Origin: Erysipelotrichaceae bacterium
Lineage (GTDB): Bacteria > Bacillota_I > Bacilli_A > Erysipelotrichales > Erysipelotrichaceae
DNA length: 64,000 nucleotides
NCBI GenBank assembly: GCA_030694975.1
Contig: JAUYTU010000022.1
Coordinates: 1-64,000 of the forward strand
Reading direction: 5' to 3'
Below, piece by piece: positions 42,288 to 50,627 of the stretch. A model generated the notes under the pieces. It was not told the origin of the DNA. It did not search any database and saw only the letters and a list, made by a program, of their open reading frames with translations. The translations under genes and the position numbers were made by a program. How positions within the stretch are numbered: the stretch's first letter is position 1; each line of letters opens with the position of its first letter.

Positions 42288-43628
42288 ATGAAACCGTTTG
42301 AATGTCTATATGTACCGATCGGTGTTTCGACTTTTCACCTAGAATCCGCTCAACAAGCGTTTGAGGATTCAATAAAGCTACTTAAAAGCATTGACGAAAA
42401 TGTTGTCGTCAGCAGTGAAATGTTATTGTCTATCGAAACTCTACTTCAGTATATTGATGGGAAAAATCCTGATTTAGTGATCTTGCAGAATGTAACCTTT
42501 GCCAACTCAGCTTATGCGACAGAAGTATTAAAACGTATTTCTGCTCCAGTATTGTTATGGACGCTACGTGAACCTGTCATCGATGGCGGAAGACTCAGAC
42601 TTAACTCATTAACCGGAGCATTCTCAGCAGGGTATGCCTACAAAGCCATGAGAAAAGACAAAATATTCTACATCTATGGCTCACCTAGCGAAGATAGCAT
42701 TCAAAACAAATTAGAAAAAATCATTCGCGCCGCAAAGATGAAGTACGAAATGAAAAATGCCAACCTTTTAATGGTTGGTCACACTCCGCAAGGATTCGGC
42801 TTTGGCCGAGCACTCGATCTGGAAATGTCCTCAACCTTTGGCGTCAATGTTCTCGCTATTGAATCACGAGAACTCACAAAAATTGCCCAGGAAATGAAGA
42901 TCGAGGATGCTTTGAGTGAAGAGCAGGAAATCAACCGTCGCATGGTCGGATTAGAAAATACAGTTAAAAAGAACCGTGTTGACTTCGTTAAACTATACAA
43001 AGCTTATCAAGATTATATTGATAAAAATCAAATCAAAGCCATTGCCTCGCGTTGCTGGCCCGACTTCTTCACCGATTACGGTACTCCGGTATGCAGCGTG
43101 CTCGCTATGCTCAACGATCAAAACGTTGCGGCTGCCTGTGAAGCCGATGCTTACGGTGCACTCAGCATGTACATCGGTCAACAACTTTCAAAAACACCGA
43201 CGTATCTGGGTGATCCGGTTTCCATTGATGAAACTGAAAACACCATTACCTTCTGGCATTGCGGCACAGCTGCGTGCGGATTGGCAAGAAGAGATACCGG
43301 AGCCGCCGTCGGCGTACATCCGAACCGAAAAATCGGACCGACCATGGAATTTGGACTTAGAGAATGTCAAGAAGCCACGCTTTTCAGAGTTGGGCGAAAA
43401 CCCGACGGAACCTTCCGATTCTTTATTTTAGATGGAAAAGTCCTCGATAAGCCCCAACAATTCTTAGGAACCAGTGTGGTCGTCGAAGTGCAACCCAAAG
43501 TTAATCCACTGATCACATCCATGGTTCAAGACGGATGGGAACCGCACTTTGTCGTTGTATATGCCGATATTAAAGAAGAATTGGAATTATTAGCCCAATT
43601 ATTTGCCTGTGAAGTCGTGAAATACTAA
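42288..43628 (+). CDS. sqvD: Sulfoquinovose isomerase, L-fucose isomerase-like (SqvD)
   Basis: A 446-aa enzyme that should turn sulfoquinovose into 6-deoxy-6-sulfofructose. It has the short fucose-isomerase-like pattern ASRCWPDFF, ACEAD, FWHCGTAACGLA and MEFGL. RBS AGAAGGA. It stands directly upstream of the split transketolase, as in described sulfo-TK clusters. It shares the family with the protein at 5749, but the two have diverged widely, with different residues around the WHCG loop (TAACGLARR here, PAPARIARD there), which suggests different substrates. Confidence 0.85.
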   Translation: MKPFECLYVPIGVSTFHLESAQQAFEDSIKLLKSIDENVVVSSEMLLSIETLLQYIDGKNPDLVILQNVTFANSAYATEVLKRISAPVLLWTLREPVIDGGRLRLNSLTGAFSAGYAYKAMRKDKIFYIYGSPSEDSIQNKLEKIIRAAKMKYEMKNANLLMVGHTPQGFGFGRALDLEMSSTFGVNVLAIESRELTKIAQEMKIEDALSEEQEINRRMVGLENTVKKNRVDFVKLYKAYQDYIDKNQIKAIASRCWPDFFTDYGTPVCSVLAMLNDQNVAAACEADAYGALSMYIGQQLSKTPTYLGDPVSIDETENTITFWHCGTAACGLARRDTGAAVGVHPNRKIGPTMEFGLRECQEATLFRVGRKPDGTFRFFILDGKVLDKPQQFLGTSVVVEVQPKVNPLITSMVQDGWEPHFVVVYADIKEELELLAQLFACEVVKY

Positions 43629-43640
43629 AGGAGAACAGAG

Positions 43641-44459
43641 ATGGAAAAAAGAAATTACTTAGAAGAAAAAGCCAAAGAAATCCGCCAAGAGACTTTGCGA
43701 TGCATCGGAACATTGGGTGTAGGGCATATCGGTGGAAGTTTATCGATCGCGGATGTCTTGGCTGTACTATATTTTGAAAAAATGAACATCGACCCCCAAA
43801 ATCCCGGGTTACCTACTCGCGATCGATTTGTCCTATCCAAAGGTCACGGCGGTCCGGCCGTATATGCAACTCTTGCCCTCAAAGGATACTTTGACAAATC
43901 ACTGCTATTGACTCTTAACCAATCCAACACCAATTTACCGAGTCATACCGATAAAAACAAAACGATCGGTGTAGATATGACGACCGGATCCTTAGGACAA
44001 GGATTCTCCGCAGCCGTCGGCATGGCCACAGCGGCTCAATTGGACGGTTCTGTGTTAACGGTATATGCAATCATCGGAGATGGCGAAAGCCAAGAAGGAC
44101 AGATTTGGGAAGCCGCTATGTTTGCGGGAAGCCGTGAACTCGACACCCTGATCGCTTTCACCGACTATAACAAACTTCAAATTGATGGTAATGTCAGTGA
44201 CATCAACGATGTTGCTCCACTGGATAAAAAATGGGAAGCCTTCAATTGGCACGTCCAAGTGATCGATGGTCACGATGTGTTGGCTATTTCTGAAGCGATT
44301 GATATTGCCAAGGAAACCAAGGGAAAACCTTCCATGATCATCCTGAATACGATTAAAGGAAAAGGCGCATTCTTCTGTGAAGGACAAGCCGGATCTCATA
44401 ACATGCCTGTAACCATGGAACAAGCCTTAGAAGCGATTGAGAGGTTGGAAACAAAATGA
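43641..44459 (+). CDS. sqwG: Transketolase N-terminal subunit, sulfofructose transketolase (SqwG)
   Basis: 272 aa, the thiamine-diphosphate-binding half. GHIGGSLSIADVLAVLYF and SKGHGGPAVYA hold the active-site His residues, and GDGESQEGQIWEA then DYNKLQIDG form the ThDP/Mg motif. It pairs with the C-terminal half encoded by the overlapping next gene. In the sulfo-TK pathway it removes a C2 unit first from sulfofructose and then from sulfoerythrulose, passing it to glyceraldehyde-3-phosphate. Confidence 0.87.
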   Translation: MEKRNYLEEKAKEIRQETLRCIGTLGVGHIGGSLSIADVLAVLYFEKMNIDPQNPGLPTRDRFVLSKGHGGPAVYATLALKGYFDKSLLLTLNQSNTNLPSHTDKNKTIGVDMTTGSLGQGFSAAVGMATAAQLDGSVLTVYAIIGDGESQEGQIWEAAMFAGSRELDTLIAFTDYNKLQIDGNVSDINDVAPLDKKWEAFNWHVQVIDGHDVLAISEAIDIAKETKGKPSMIILNTIKGKGAFFCEGQAGSHNMPVTMEQALEAIERLETK

Positions 44460-45403
44460 AATTACATGATCGACAATTACGAGATATATACGTAGATTTA
44501 CTGATTGAAGCCGCAAAGAAACATCCGAATTTAGTGATTGTGGAAGCGGATTTAATGAAGGCTGCCAAGACGACCGGCTTTGCGGAAGTATTTCCGGAAA
44601 GAACCATCAATGTCGGCGTTGCTGAAGCCAACATGATCGGTGTTGCTGCGGGTTTAAGCAACATGGGAAAACTACCATTCACCCATACCTTTACGCCATT
44701 TGCGACGCGCCGGTGCTTTGATCAAGTCATGCTATCGGTTGCCTATGCCCAACTAAACGTCAAAATGGTTGGCTCCGACCCTGGCATCATGGCCACCTTA
44801 AATGGCGGAACACACATGTCCCTTGAAGATGTCGGGATCATGAGAACCATTCCGACCATGACCATCTTTGAACCGGTCGATGGTGTACAGCTGGCCGGCA
44901 TGTTTGATCAAATCATCGAACACTACGGACCCGTCTATATTCGTCTTCTTCGCCAAGAATTCCCATCGATATTTGAAGATGGAACGCAGTTCACTCTGGG
45001 CAAAGCCAGTAAGATTCACGATGGCACGGATGTAAGTATCTTGGCAACCGGTATCATGGTCCATGAAGCACTTGAAGCCAGAAAAATGTTGGCATTGGAA
45101 GGCATATCCGCCAGTGTTGTCAATATTCATACGGTGAAGCCGATTGACAGAGAAGCGATCGTTCTTGAAGCTAAGAAAACCGGAGCCATTGTCACCGCCG
45201 AAAACCATAACATCATCAACGGTTTAGGTAGTGCAGTTGCGGAAGTGTTGGTTGAAGAATATCCGGTCGTTATGGAACGCGTCGGCACCAAAGATCATTT
45301 CGGTGAAGTCGGAAAGAAAGACTTCTTGATGGAAAAATTCGGATTAAAAGCGGTGAATATCGTGGATGCTGTTCACAAAGTTTTAGAAAGAAAAGGTAAG
45401 TAA
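44456..45403 (+). CDS. sqwH: Transketolase C-terminal subunit, sulfofructose transketolase (SqwH)
   Basis: 315 aa, the pyrimidine-binding and C-terminal domains. VGVAEANMIGVAAGL carries the ThDP-activating Glu, followed by HTFTPFATRRCFDQV and GTHMSLEDVGIMRTIP. It overlaps sqwG by 4 bases and is coupled with it. Length is normal for a split transketolase half. Confidence 0.87.
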   Translation: MKLHDRQLRDIYVDLLIEAAKKHPNLVIVEADLMKAAKTTGFAEVFPERTINVGVAEANMIGVAAGLSNMGKLPFTHTFTPFATRRCFDQVMLSVAYAQLNVKMVGSDPGIMATLNGGTHMSLEDVGIMRTIPTMTIFEPVDGVQLAGMFDQIIEHYGPVYIRLLRQEFPSIFEDGTQFTLGKASKIHDGTDVSILATGIMVHEALEARKMLALEGISASVVNIHTVKPIDREAIVLEAKKTGAIVTAENHNIINGLGSAVAEVLVEEYPVVMERVGTKDHFGEVGKKDFLMEKFGLKAVNIVDAVHKVLERKGK

Positions 45404-45404
45404 T

Positions 45405-45887
45405 ATGAAAAAAATCTTTATTGGCTCAGACAAATCGGGGTTTGCTCTTAAAGAAGCCATCAAACAATACTTAGTTGAAGAATCCTATGATGTTGAAGAC
45501 ATTGGTACCACCGATGAAGAAAAACCGGCTCCGTTTTTCGATGTTGCTTTAAAAGGCGCACAAAAAATACAATCTAAAGAATATCAACGCGGTATTCTGA
45601 TTTGCGGTACCGGCATGGGCATGTCCATCGTCGCTAACAAACACGAAGGTGTTTATGGGGCAGCATGTGAATCGGTTTATGCAGCAGAGAAAGCACGCGC
45701 GATCAATGATGCAAATATCCTATGTATGGGTGGATGGATCATTGCGCCAATCATGGGCGTACAAATGACCAAGACCTTTCTAAATACCGAATTTACTCAA
45801 AATCTGGAAGAATGGAGGGCTAAAAACTTAATTAAGGCAAAAGAAGCGGTTGCCATTATTGAGAAAGAAAGCTTTCACCGTCAGTAA
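45405..45887 (+). CDS. sqwI: RpiB-like sulfoerythrose isomerase (SqwI)
   Basis: 160 aa of the RpiB/LacAB fold. GSDKSGFALKEAI and ICGTGMGMSIVANK with the catalytic Cys are kept. The REHNDSN motif of true RpiB (gene at 31108) is here ARAINDAN, and the following GAR is GGW, so the His and Arg that contact a phosphate are missing. This fits a substrate carrying a sulfonate: 4-deoxy-4-sulfoerythrose to sulfoerythrulose. It lies one base after sqwH. Confidence 0.85.
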   Translation: MKKIFIGSDKSGFALKEAIKQYLVEESYDVEDIGTTDEEKPAPFFDVALKGAQKIQSKEYQRGILICGTGMGMSIVANKHEGVYGAACESVYAAEKARAINDANILCMGGWIIAPIMGVQMTKTFLNTEFTQNLEEWRAKNLIKAKEAVAIIEKESFHRQ

Positions 45888-45899
45888 GAAGAGTGATGT

Positions 45900-47141
45900 A
45901 TGATTGAGATTATTGCACTGCTGTCTATATTTTTAGCAATCATCATCGGATTAGTCAAAAATATAAACGTCGGATTAATAGCTTTGGTTTTTGCCTTCTT
46001 TCTTGGAACATTGCTCGGCGGATTGGATGCTCGGTCGATTATTGCATTCTGGCCATTGAACCTGTTCTTCACAACCGTAGGCGTAACGCTGTTCTTCAGT
46101 ATTGCGAAAATCAACGGAACCCTTGAGAATTTATCGAAGTTGATTATCTATCGAAGCAAAGGCAGTAAGATTAAGATTCAGATTATCTTCTTTGTATTGG
46201 CTATGGGCCTTGCTTCGATCGGACCTGGAAACATCTCGGCAGCCGCACTGCTACTGCCCATCGGGTTAGCCATTGCTTATCAATCCAATATGTCCTTGCT
46301 GCTAATGAGCGTCTTGATTATTCAAGGATCGATCGCCGGCGGCCTTTCACCCATTGCCCCCAATGGAATCGTAGCTTTGGAGCTGGCCCGCCTGAACAAT
46401 GTCGGAGAACTGGGATTATCCATCTATCTTTTGAATGTCGTCAGTATCGTCATCTTTTCTGCACTCTTTTTCATCGCCATGAAAGGTTATAAAATGAATG
46501 GGCAGAGAATCGAAGTCTCACCGCCATTGCCCTTCACCTATGAACAAAAACTGACATTATTCAGTATTCTGATCTTAATTATCTGGGTTATATTTGGAGA
46601 AGCGCACGTCGGCTTCGCCGGATTCACCCTTGCTATCGCACTTTTCTTTTTCAAAGCCGGTAAACAGCAACAAGCCATCCAACAGGTTCCCTGGACGACC
46701 ATCTTGCAAATCTGCGGCACTGCAGTCTTGATTGGCGTGGTCGGTGAGCTTGGCGGCATTCAAATGTTGACGAACTTTCTGGCAAATATAATGAACCAAC
46801 AGACGGCCGTTCCAATCATGTCGGTATTATCCGGTACTATGGCAACCTTCGCATCTGCGGTCGGTGTGGTCATGCCCACACTGATACCCACAACGGTTTC
46901 TTTGTCAGAAAATCTGTCATCCGCGGTAAGCCCGGGAGTTTTAACAATGACCATTGCGGTTGCATCGCATATGACCACCATGAGCCCGTTGTCGGTTATG
47001 GGAGCACTTGCTTTAGCCAGTTTACCAGCAGGCGTAGATGAAAAGAATCTTTTCAAAAAAATGTATATTGTAGCATTTGTTGCCATAGCCTTTGTGTCTG
47101 TATTCTTAGGAATATTGAATTTGCTAGGCATCCTAAAGTAA
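45900..47141 (+). CDS. Membrane transporter, MatC/ArsB (ion transporter superfamily)-like, possible sulfoacetate exporter
   Basis: 413 aa with about 11-12 hydrophobic segments. It resembles the dicarboxylate carrier MatC N-terminal family and other ion transporter members (LVKNINVGLIALVFAFFLG, SIGPGNISAAALLLPIGLAIAY, GSIAGGLSPIAPNGIVALELA with the typical re-entrant SPIAPxG). Both such loops are present (the second is VASHMTTMSPLSVMGAL). Within the sqw operon, just before the dehydrogenase gene, the likely role is export of sulfoacetate. The RBS is weak. Direction and substrate are inferred. Confidence 0.72.
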   Translation: MIEIIALLSIFLAIIIGLVKNINVGLIALVFAFFLGTLLGGLDARSIIAFWPLNLFFTTVGVTLFFSIAKINGTLENLSKLIIYRSKGSKIKIQIIFFVLAMGLASIGPGNISAAALLLPIGLAIAYQSNMSLLLMSVLIIQGSIAGGLSPIAPNGIVALELARLNNVGELGLSIYLLNVVSIVIFSALFFIAMKGYKMNGQRIEVSPPLPFTYEQKLTLFSILILIIWVIFGEAHVGFAGFTLAIALFFFKAGKQQQAIQQVPWTTILQICGTAVLIGVVGELGGIQMLTNFLANIMNQQTAVPIMSVLSGTMATFASAVGVVMPTLIPTTVSLSENLSSAVSPGVLTMTIAVASHMTTMSPLSVMGALALASLPAGVDEKNLFKKMYIVAFVAIAFVSVFLGILNLLGILK

Positions 47142-47151
47142 TGGAGGAAAT

Positions 47152-48561
47152 ATGAGTACAAAAGAGTATGTATCGTCTTACGTAAAAAAGGCAAAAGCTG
47201 CCCAGCAACTGATCCAGTCGTACACCCAAGAACAAATCGATGAGGTTTGTGTTGCGATCGGCTGGGAAGTTTACAATGATCAAAACATTGAAATTTTAGC
47301 CAGACTTGCGGTTGAAGAAACCAAAATGGGAAATGTTCAAGATAAAATTACCAAACATAAAAATAAGGTGTTGGGAGTTTTAAAAGATGTTCAACACGCA
47401 AAATCGGTCGGTTGTATTGAGGTTGATGAAGAAAAGAAAATCAGAAAATATGCAAAACCAGTCGGAGTCGTCGGAGCATTGACCCCCGTAACCAATCCAA
47501 CCGCAACACCTGCGAGCAATGGCATTACGATTTTAAAAGGCAGAAACGCCGTTATTTTCGCACCTCATCCAAAATCCAAAAAAGCAACCGCGATGGCTGT
47601 TCAGTTTATGAGAGACGGACTGCGTAAAGTCAATGCCCCTGAAGATCTTATTCAGGTCATTGATGAGCCATCCATTGAAGTCACCGAAGAGTTGATGAAA
47701 CAAGTGGATGTCGTACTTGCAACCGGTGGCGGTGCTATGGTTAAAGCCGCATACTCATCGGGTAAACCGGCATATGGCGTCGGACCTGGAAACTCCGTAT
47801 CGATTGTCGCTGAAGATGCCAATGTCAAAGATGCGGCCACTAAAATCATGGGCAGTAAGATGTTTGACCATGCAACCTCTTGTTCGAGTGAAAACTCGAT
47901 TATTATTCATGAATCGATTTATGATCAAATGCTTGAACATCTCATCGAGTTAGGCGGCTATCTTGTATCTGAGGGTATGCGCGAACGATTGTCAATGTAT
48001 ATGTGGCCAGTCAACGATCGAGGTTATCGTACGATCAATCCGAAAATCGTTGCTCAATCCGCATTGTCCATTGCTCAAGGAGCCATGCTACCGGTTAATG
48101 ACTATGTAAAAGTATTGTTGGTTGAAGGAAGAGAAGATATCGAATCTGACTTTTTCTCTCAAGAAAAACTGTCACCGGTATTAACGGTTTTCAAATATTC
48201 AACCTTTGAAGAAGGATATCGTATTTTACAACGATTAACCGATAATTACGGTACCGGACACTCCTGCGGGATTCATACCTTCAACGACGAGTATGTAGCG
48301 TACATCGGATCAAATATCCGTAGCAGTCGGGTGCTTGTCAATCAAGCACAAGCCGCCGGTAATGGCGGGGCTTTCTTTAACGGAATGCCATCCACCGTAT
48401 CTTTGGGTTGTGGCAGTTGGGGTGGCAACATCACCTCCGAAAACATCACCTTCAAACATTTCATTAATACAACGTGGGTTTCTGAGTTCTTTCCACCCAA
48501 ACGTCCAAGTGACGAAGAAATATTCGGCGCATACTTTGCCAGTGGAAAGCAGGATCGCTAA
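47152..48561 (+). CDS. sqwD: CoA-acylating sulfoacetaldehyde dehydrogenase (SqwD)
   Basis: 469 aa of the acylating aldehyde dehydrogenase family (as in PduP, EutE, SauS). VVGALTPVTNPTATP, ATGGGAMVKAAYSSG, YGVGPGNSV, and the catalytic Cys in ATSCSSENS are seen. It should oxidise sulfoacetaldehyde with CoA and NAD+ to sulfoacetyl-CoA. RBS GGAGG. It stands directly before the two CoA-ligase subunit genes (1-base overlap), the arrangement of the sulfoacetate-forming variant of the sulfo-TK pathway. No reductase for isethionate formation is present in the cluster. Confidence 0.87.
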   Translation: MSTKEYVSSYVKKAKAAQQLIQSYTQEQIDEVCVAIGWEVYNDQNIEILARLAVEETKMGNVQDKITKHKNKVLGVLKDVQHAKSVGCIEVDEEKKIRKYAKPVGVVGALTPVTNPTATPASNGITILKGRNAVIFAPHPKSKKATAMAVQFMRDGLRKVNAPEDLIQVIDEPSIEVTEELMKQVDVVLATGGGAMVKAAYSSGKPAYGVGPGNSVSIVAEDANVKDAATKIMGSKMFDHATSCSSENSIIIHESIYDQMLEHLIELGGYLVSEGMRERLSMYMWPVNDRGYRTINPKIVAQSALSIAQGAMLPVNDYVKVLLVEGREDIESDFFSQEKLSPVLTVFKYSTFEEGYRILQRLTDNYGTGHSCGIHTFNDEYVAYIGSNIRSSRVLVNQAQAAGNGGAFFNGMPSTVSLGCGSWGGNITSENITFKHFINTTWVSEFFPPKRPSDEEIFGAYFASGKQDR

Positions 48562-49685
48562 TGAAACTGTTTGAATATCAGGTCAAGGAGCTGTTTAAGA
48601 ATGCGGGTATCGCCATTCCGAAAAGTCAGCTGATTCATCGTGCTGATGAAGCATCGGAAGCCTTTGAACGAGTCGGTTTTCCCTGTGTCATCAAGTCGCA
48701 GGTATTAAGTGGCGGACGCGGAAAAGCCGGACTGATTCAGTTTGTCAGGGATGAAGGGAAGGGAATGGAAGAAGTAATTCGCTTGTTTTCACTTCCTCAA
48801 AAGATTTCCTCATTGCTCATCGAAGAAGCCGTCGATATTGCCCATGAAGTCTATGCTTCCTTCACTGTGGATCCGGTCAGTGGATCGGCGCTATCGATCG
48901 TCAGTGCGACGGGTGGTGTGGATATAGAAACCTTAGCTGTTGAACAACCCCATAAAATTCTTCAGACGAAAATCGACATGAGCCTGGGTTTACAATCGTA
49001 TCAAGCCAGTCACATCGCCTATGAGTGCGGATTTGATGTCGAAATCGCGAAGAAGTTTACGCAATTACTACATAAGCTCTATGGTCTTTTTGTCAAATAT
49101 GACTGTGAGCTCTTAGAAATCAATCCGCTCTTTATCACCAAATCCAACGAATTGGTGGCTGGGGATGGGAAGTGTTCGATTGATGATAACTCTATGTTCA
49201 GACATGAAGACATCTCTGTACCCCTAGCGGATATTGAAAATGAGGCGGAGCGCTTGGCTATGGAAGAGGGGATTCCTTTTATTCAGTTCGATGGGGATAT
49301 CAGTCTGATGTGTGCCGGAGCCGGGTTAACCACAACCGTGTACGACTTAATTCACTATGAAGGCGGAACCGTCGCAAATTATCTGGAATTTGGCGGTCCT
49401 CACTATAAAAAGGCGATGAAAGCCATGGAAATCTGCTTAAAAGTCCCATCAAAAGTCATTTTGATTGTGACCTTTGGTACCATTGCCCGTGCCGATGTCA
49501 TGGCTGAAGGGATTGTGGAGGCTATCAATAAGCTAAAACCGGATCGTCCGATCGTCACCTGCATTCGCGGCACCAATGAAGTTGAAGCCGTCGAAACCCT
49601 TCGAAAAGCCGGACTTAATCCGCTTTTTGATACGGAAGAAGCCGTTCGCTTAGCGGTTGCTTTAGCGAAGGAGACAACATTATGA
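48561..49685 (+). CDS. ADP-forming acyl-CoA ligase beta subunit (SucC-like; SqwKL sulfoacetate-CoA ligase)
   Basis: 374 aa. The ATP-grasp domain is at the N-terminus (LFEYQVKELFKNAGI, SQVLSGGRGKAG) and the CoA-ligase domain at the C-terminus (GAGLTTTVYDLIHYEGG, YLEFGGP). It looks like succinyl-CoA synthetase beta, but no TCA genes are near and the pair belongs to the sqw operon. With the alpha subunit it should turn sulfoacetyl-CoA into sulfoacetate while making ATP. Whether this is called SqwK or SqwL I do not recall. It overlaps the alpha gene by 4 bases. Confidence 0.83.
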   Translation: MKLFEYQVKELFKNAGIAIPKSQLIHRADEASEAFERVGFPCVIKSQVLSGGRGKAGLIQFVRDEGKGMEEVIRLFSLPQKISSLLIEEAVDIAHEVYASFTVDPVSGSALSIVSATGGVDIETLAVEQPHKILQTKIDMSLGLQSYQASHIAYECGFDVEIAKKFTQLLHKLYGLFVKYDCELLEINPLFITKSNELVAGDGKCSIDDNSMFRHEDISVPLADIENEAERLAMEEGIPFIQFDGDISLMCAGAGLTTTVYDLIHYEGGTVANYLEFGGPHYKKAMKAMEICLKVPSKVILIVTFGTIARADVMAEGIVEAINKLKPDRPIVTCIRGTNEVEAVETLRKAGLNPLFDTEEAVRLAVALAKETTL

Positions 49686-50575
49686 GCATTTTTATCGATA
49701 GAAATACACGCGTACTAGTTCAAGGCATTACCGGTTCAGAGGGCAGTTTTTGGACCAAACATATGATTGACTTGGGAACTCAAGTAATTTGTGGAGTGAC
49801 ACCTTCAAGAGAAGGCCAATCCATTCACGACATTCCGGTTTACCACTCGGTTGAACGGGCACTGCGCAATCATCAAGTGGATGCATCCATGATTTTTGTT
49901 CCACCCAAACTTACCAAAGATGCTGTTTTTGAAGCGCTTTCCAACGGTATTAAGAAAATCGTCACGATGGCCGATGGTATCCCGCTTTTTGATATGGTCG
50001 CCATTCGTCATGCGGCACTCGAGCACAATGCGTTGGTCATTGGCGGAAACACGAGCGGTGTCATCTCTCCGGAAGAGGCGATGATGGGTAGTTTTCCTCA
50101 TTGGATTGAACGAGTTTATAAACGCGGGAATATCGGCGTTATGACACGCAGCGGTTCATTGACTAACGAAGTTACGGCCATGATTGTCAGGCAGGGATAT
50201 GGCGTTTCTACGCTTATCGGTGTTGGGGGCGACCCGGTTCCGGCAACAAGATTTGCAGAAATGTTGCCATTCTATCAACAGGATGAACAAACCGAAGCCG
50301 TGGTCATCATCGGTGAACTCGGTGGAACGATGGAAGAAGAAGTGGCCGAAGCGATGGAAAAGGGGATATTTACCAAACCGTTAGTTGCTTTTTTGGGCGG
50401 AAGAACCGCTCCTAAAGGTCAGAAGATGGGTCATGCCGGAGCGATTATTACCGGAGGTAAAGGTGCGGTTGAAGATAAAATCGAAGCACTGACAAAAGCC
50501 GGTGCTTTGGTTGCGGATCGACCGAGCAAAGTAGGCATATTACTCGAACAACTCAACGTTAAGAAAACTACGTAA
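49682..50575 (+). CDS. ADP-forming acyl-CoA ligase alpha subunit (SucD-like; SqwKL sulfoacetate-CoA ligase)
   Basis: 297 aa. VQGITGSEGSFWTKHM is the CoA-binding start, GGNTSGVISPEEAMMG is the family core, and GHAGAIITGGKG holds the phospho-histidine. Compared with succinate-type SucD the length is usual. It is the last gene of the main sqw transcript, with a strong terminator at the stop codon. The partner is the beta subunit upstream. Confidence 0.83.
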   Translation: MSIFIDRNTRVLVQGITGSEGSFWTKHMIDLGTQVICGVTPSREGQSIHDIPVYHSVERALRNHQVDASMIFVPPKLTKDAVFEALSNGIKKIVTMADGIPLFDMVAIRHAALEHNALVIGGNTSGVISPEEAMMGSFPHWIERVYKRGNIGVMTRSGSLTNEVTAMIVRQGYGVSTLIGVGGDPVPATRFAEMLPFYQQDEQTEAVVIIGELGGTMEEEVAEAMEKGIFTKPLVAFLGGRTAPKGQKMGHAGAIITGGKGAVEDKIEALTKAGALVADRPSKVGILLEQLNVKKTT

Positions 50576-50602
50576 CAGGATGCTTTTAGCATCCTGTTTT
50601 TG
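50574..50602 (+). terminator. Terminator after the CoA ligase genes
   Basis: AACAGGATGC (50574-50583) pairs with GCATCCTGTT (50589-50598) and ends in five T residues. It overlaps the stop codon. Confidence 0.88.
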
Positions 50603-50627
50603 AACTTTTAAACAAGGGAGACTATTC

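Noticed and set aside
48561-50575. TCA-cycle succinyl-CoA synthetase
   Set aside because: No other TCA genes are nearby and the pair is coupled to the acylating sulfoacetaldehyde dehydrogenase gene; a sulfoacetate-CoA ligase fits better.
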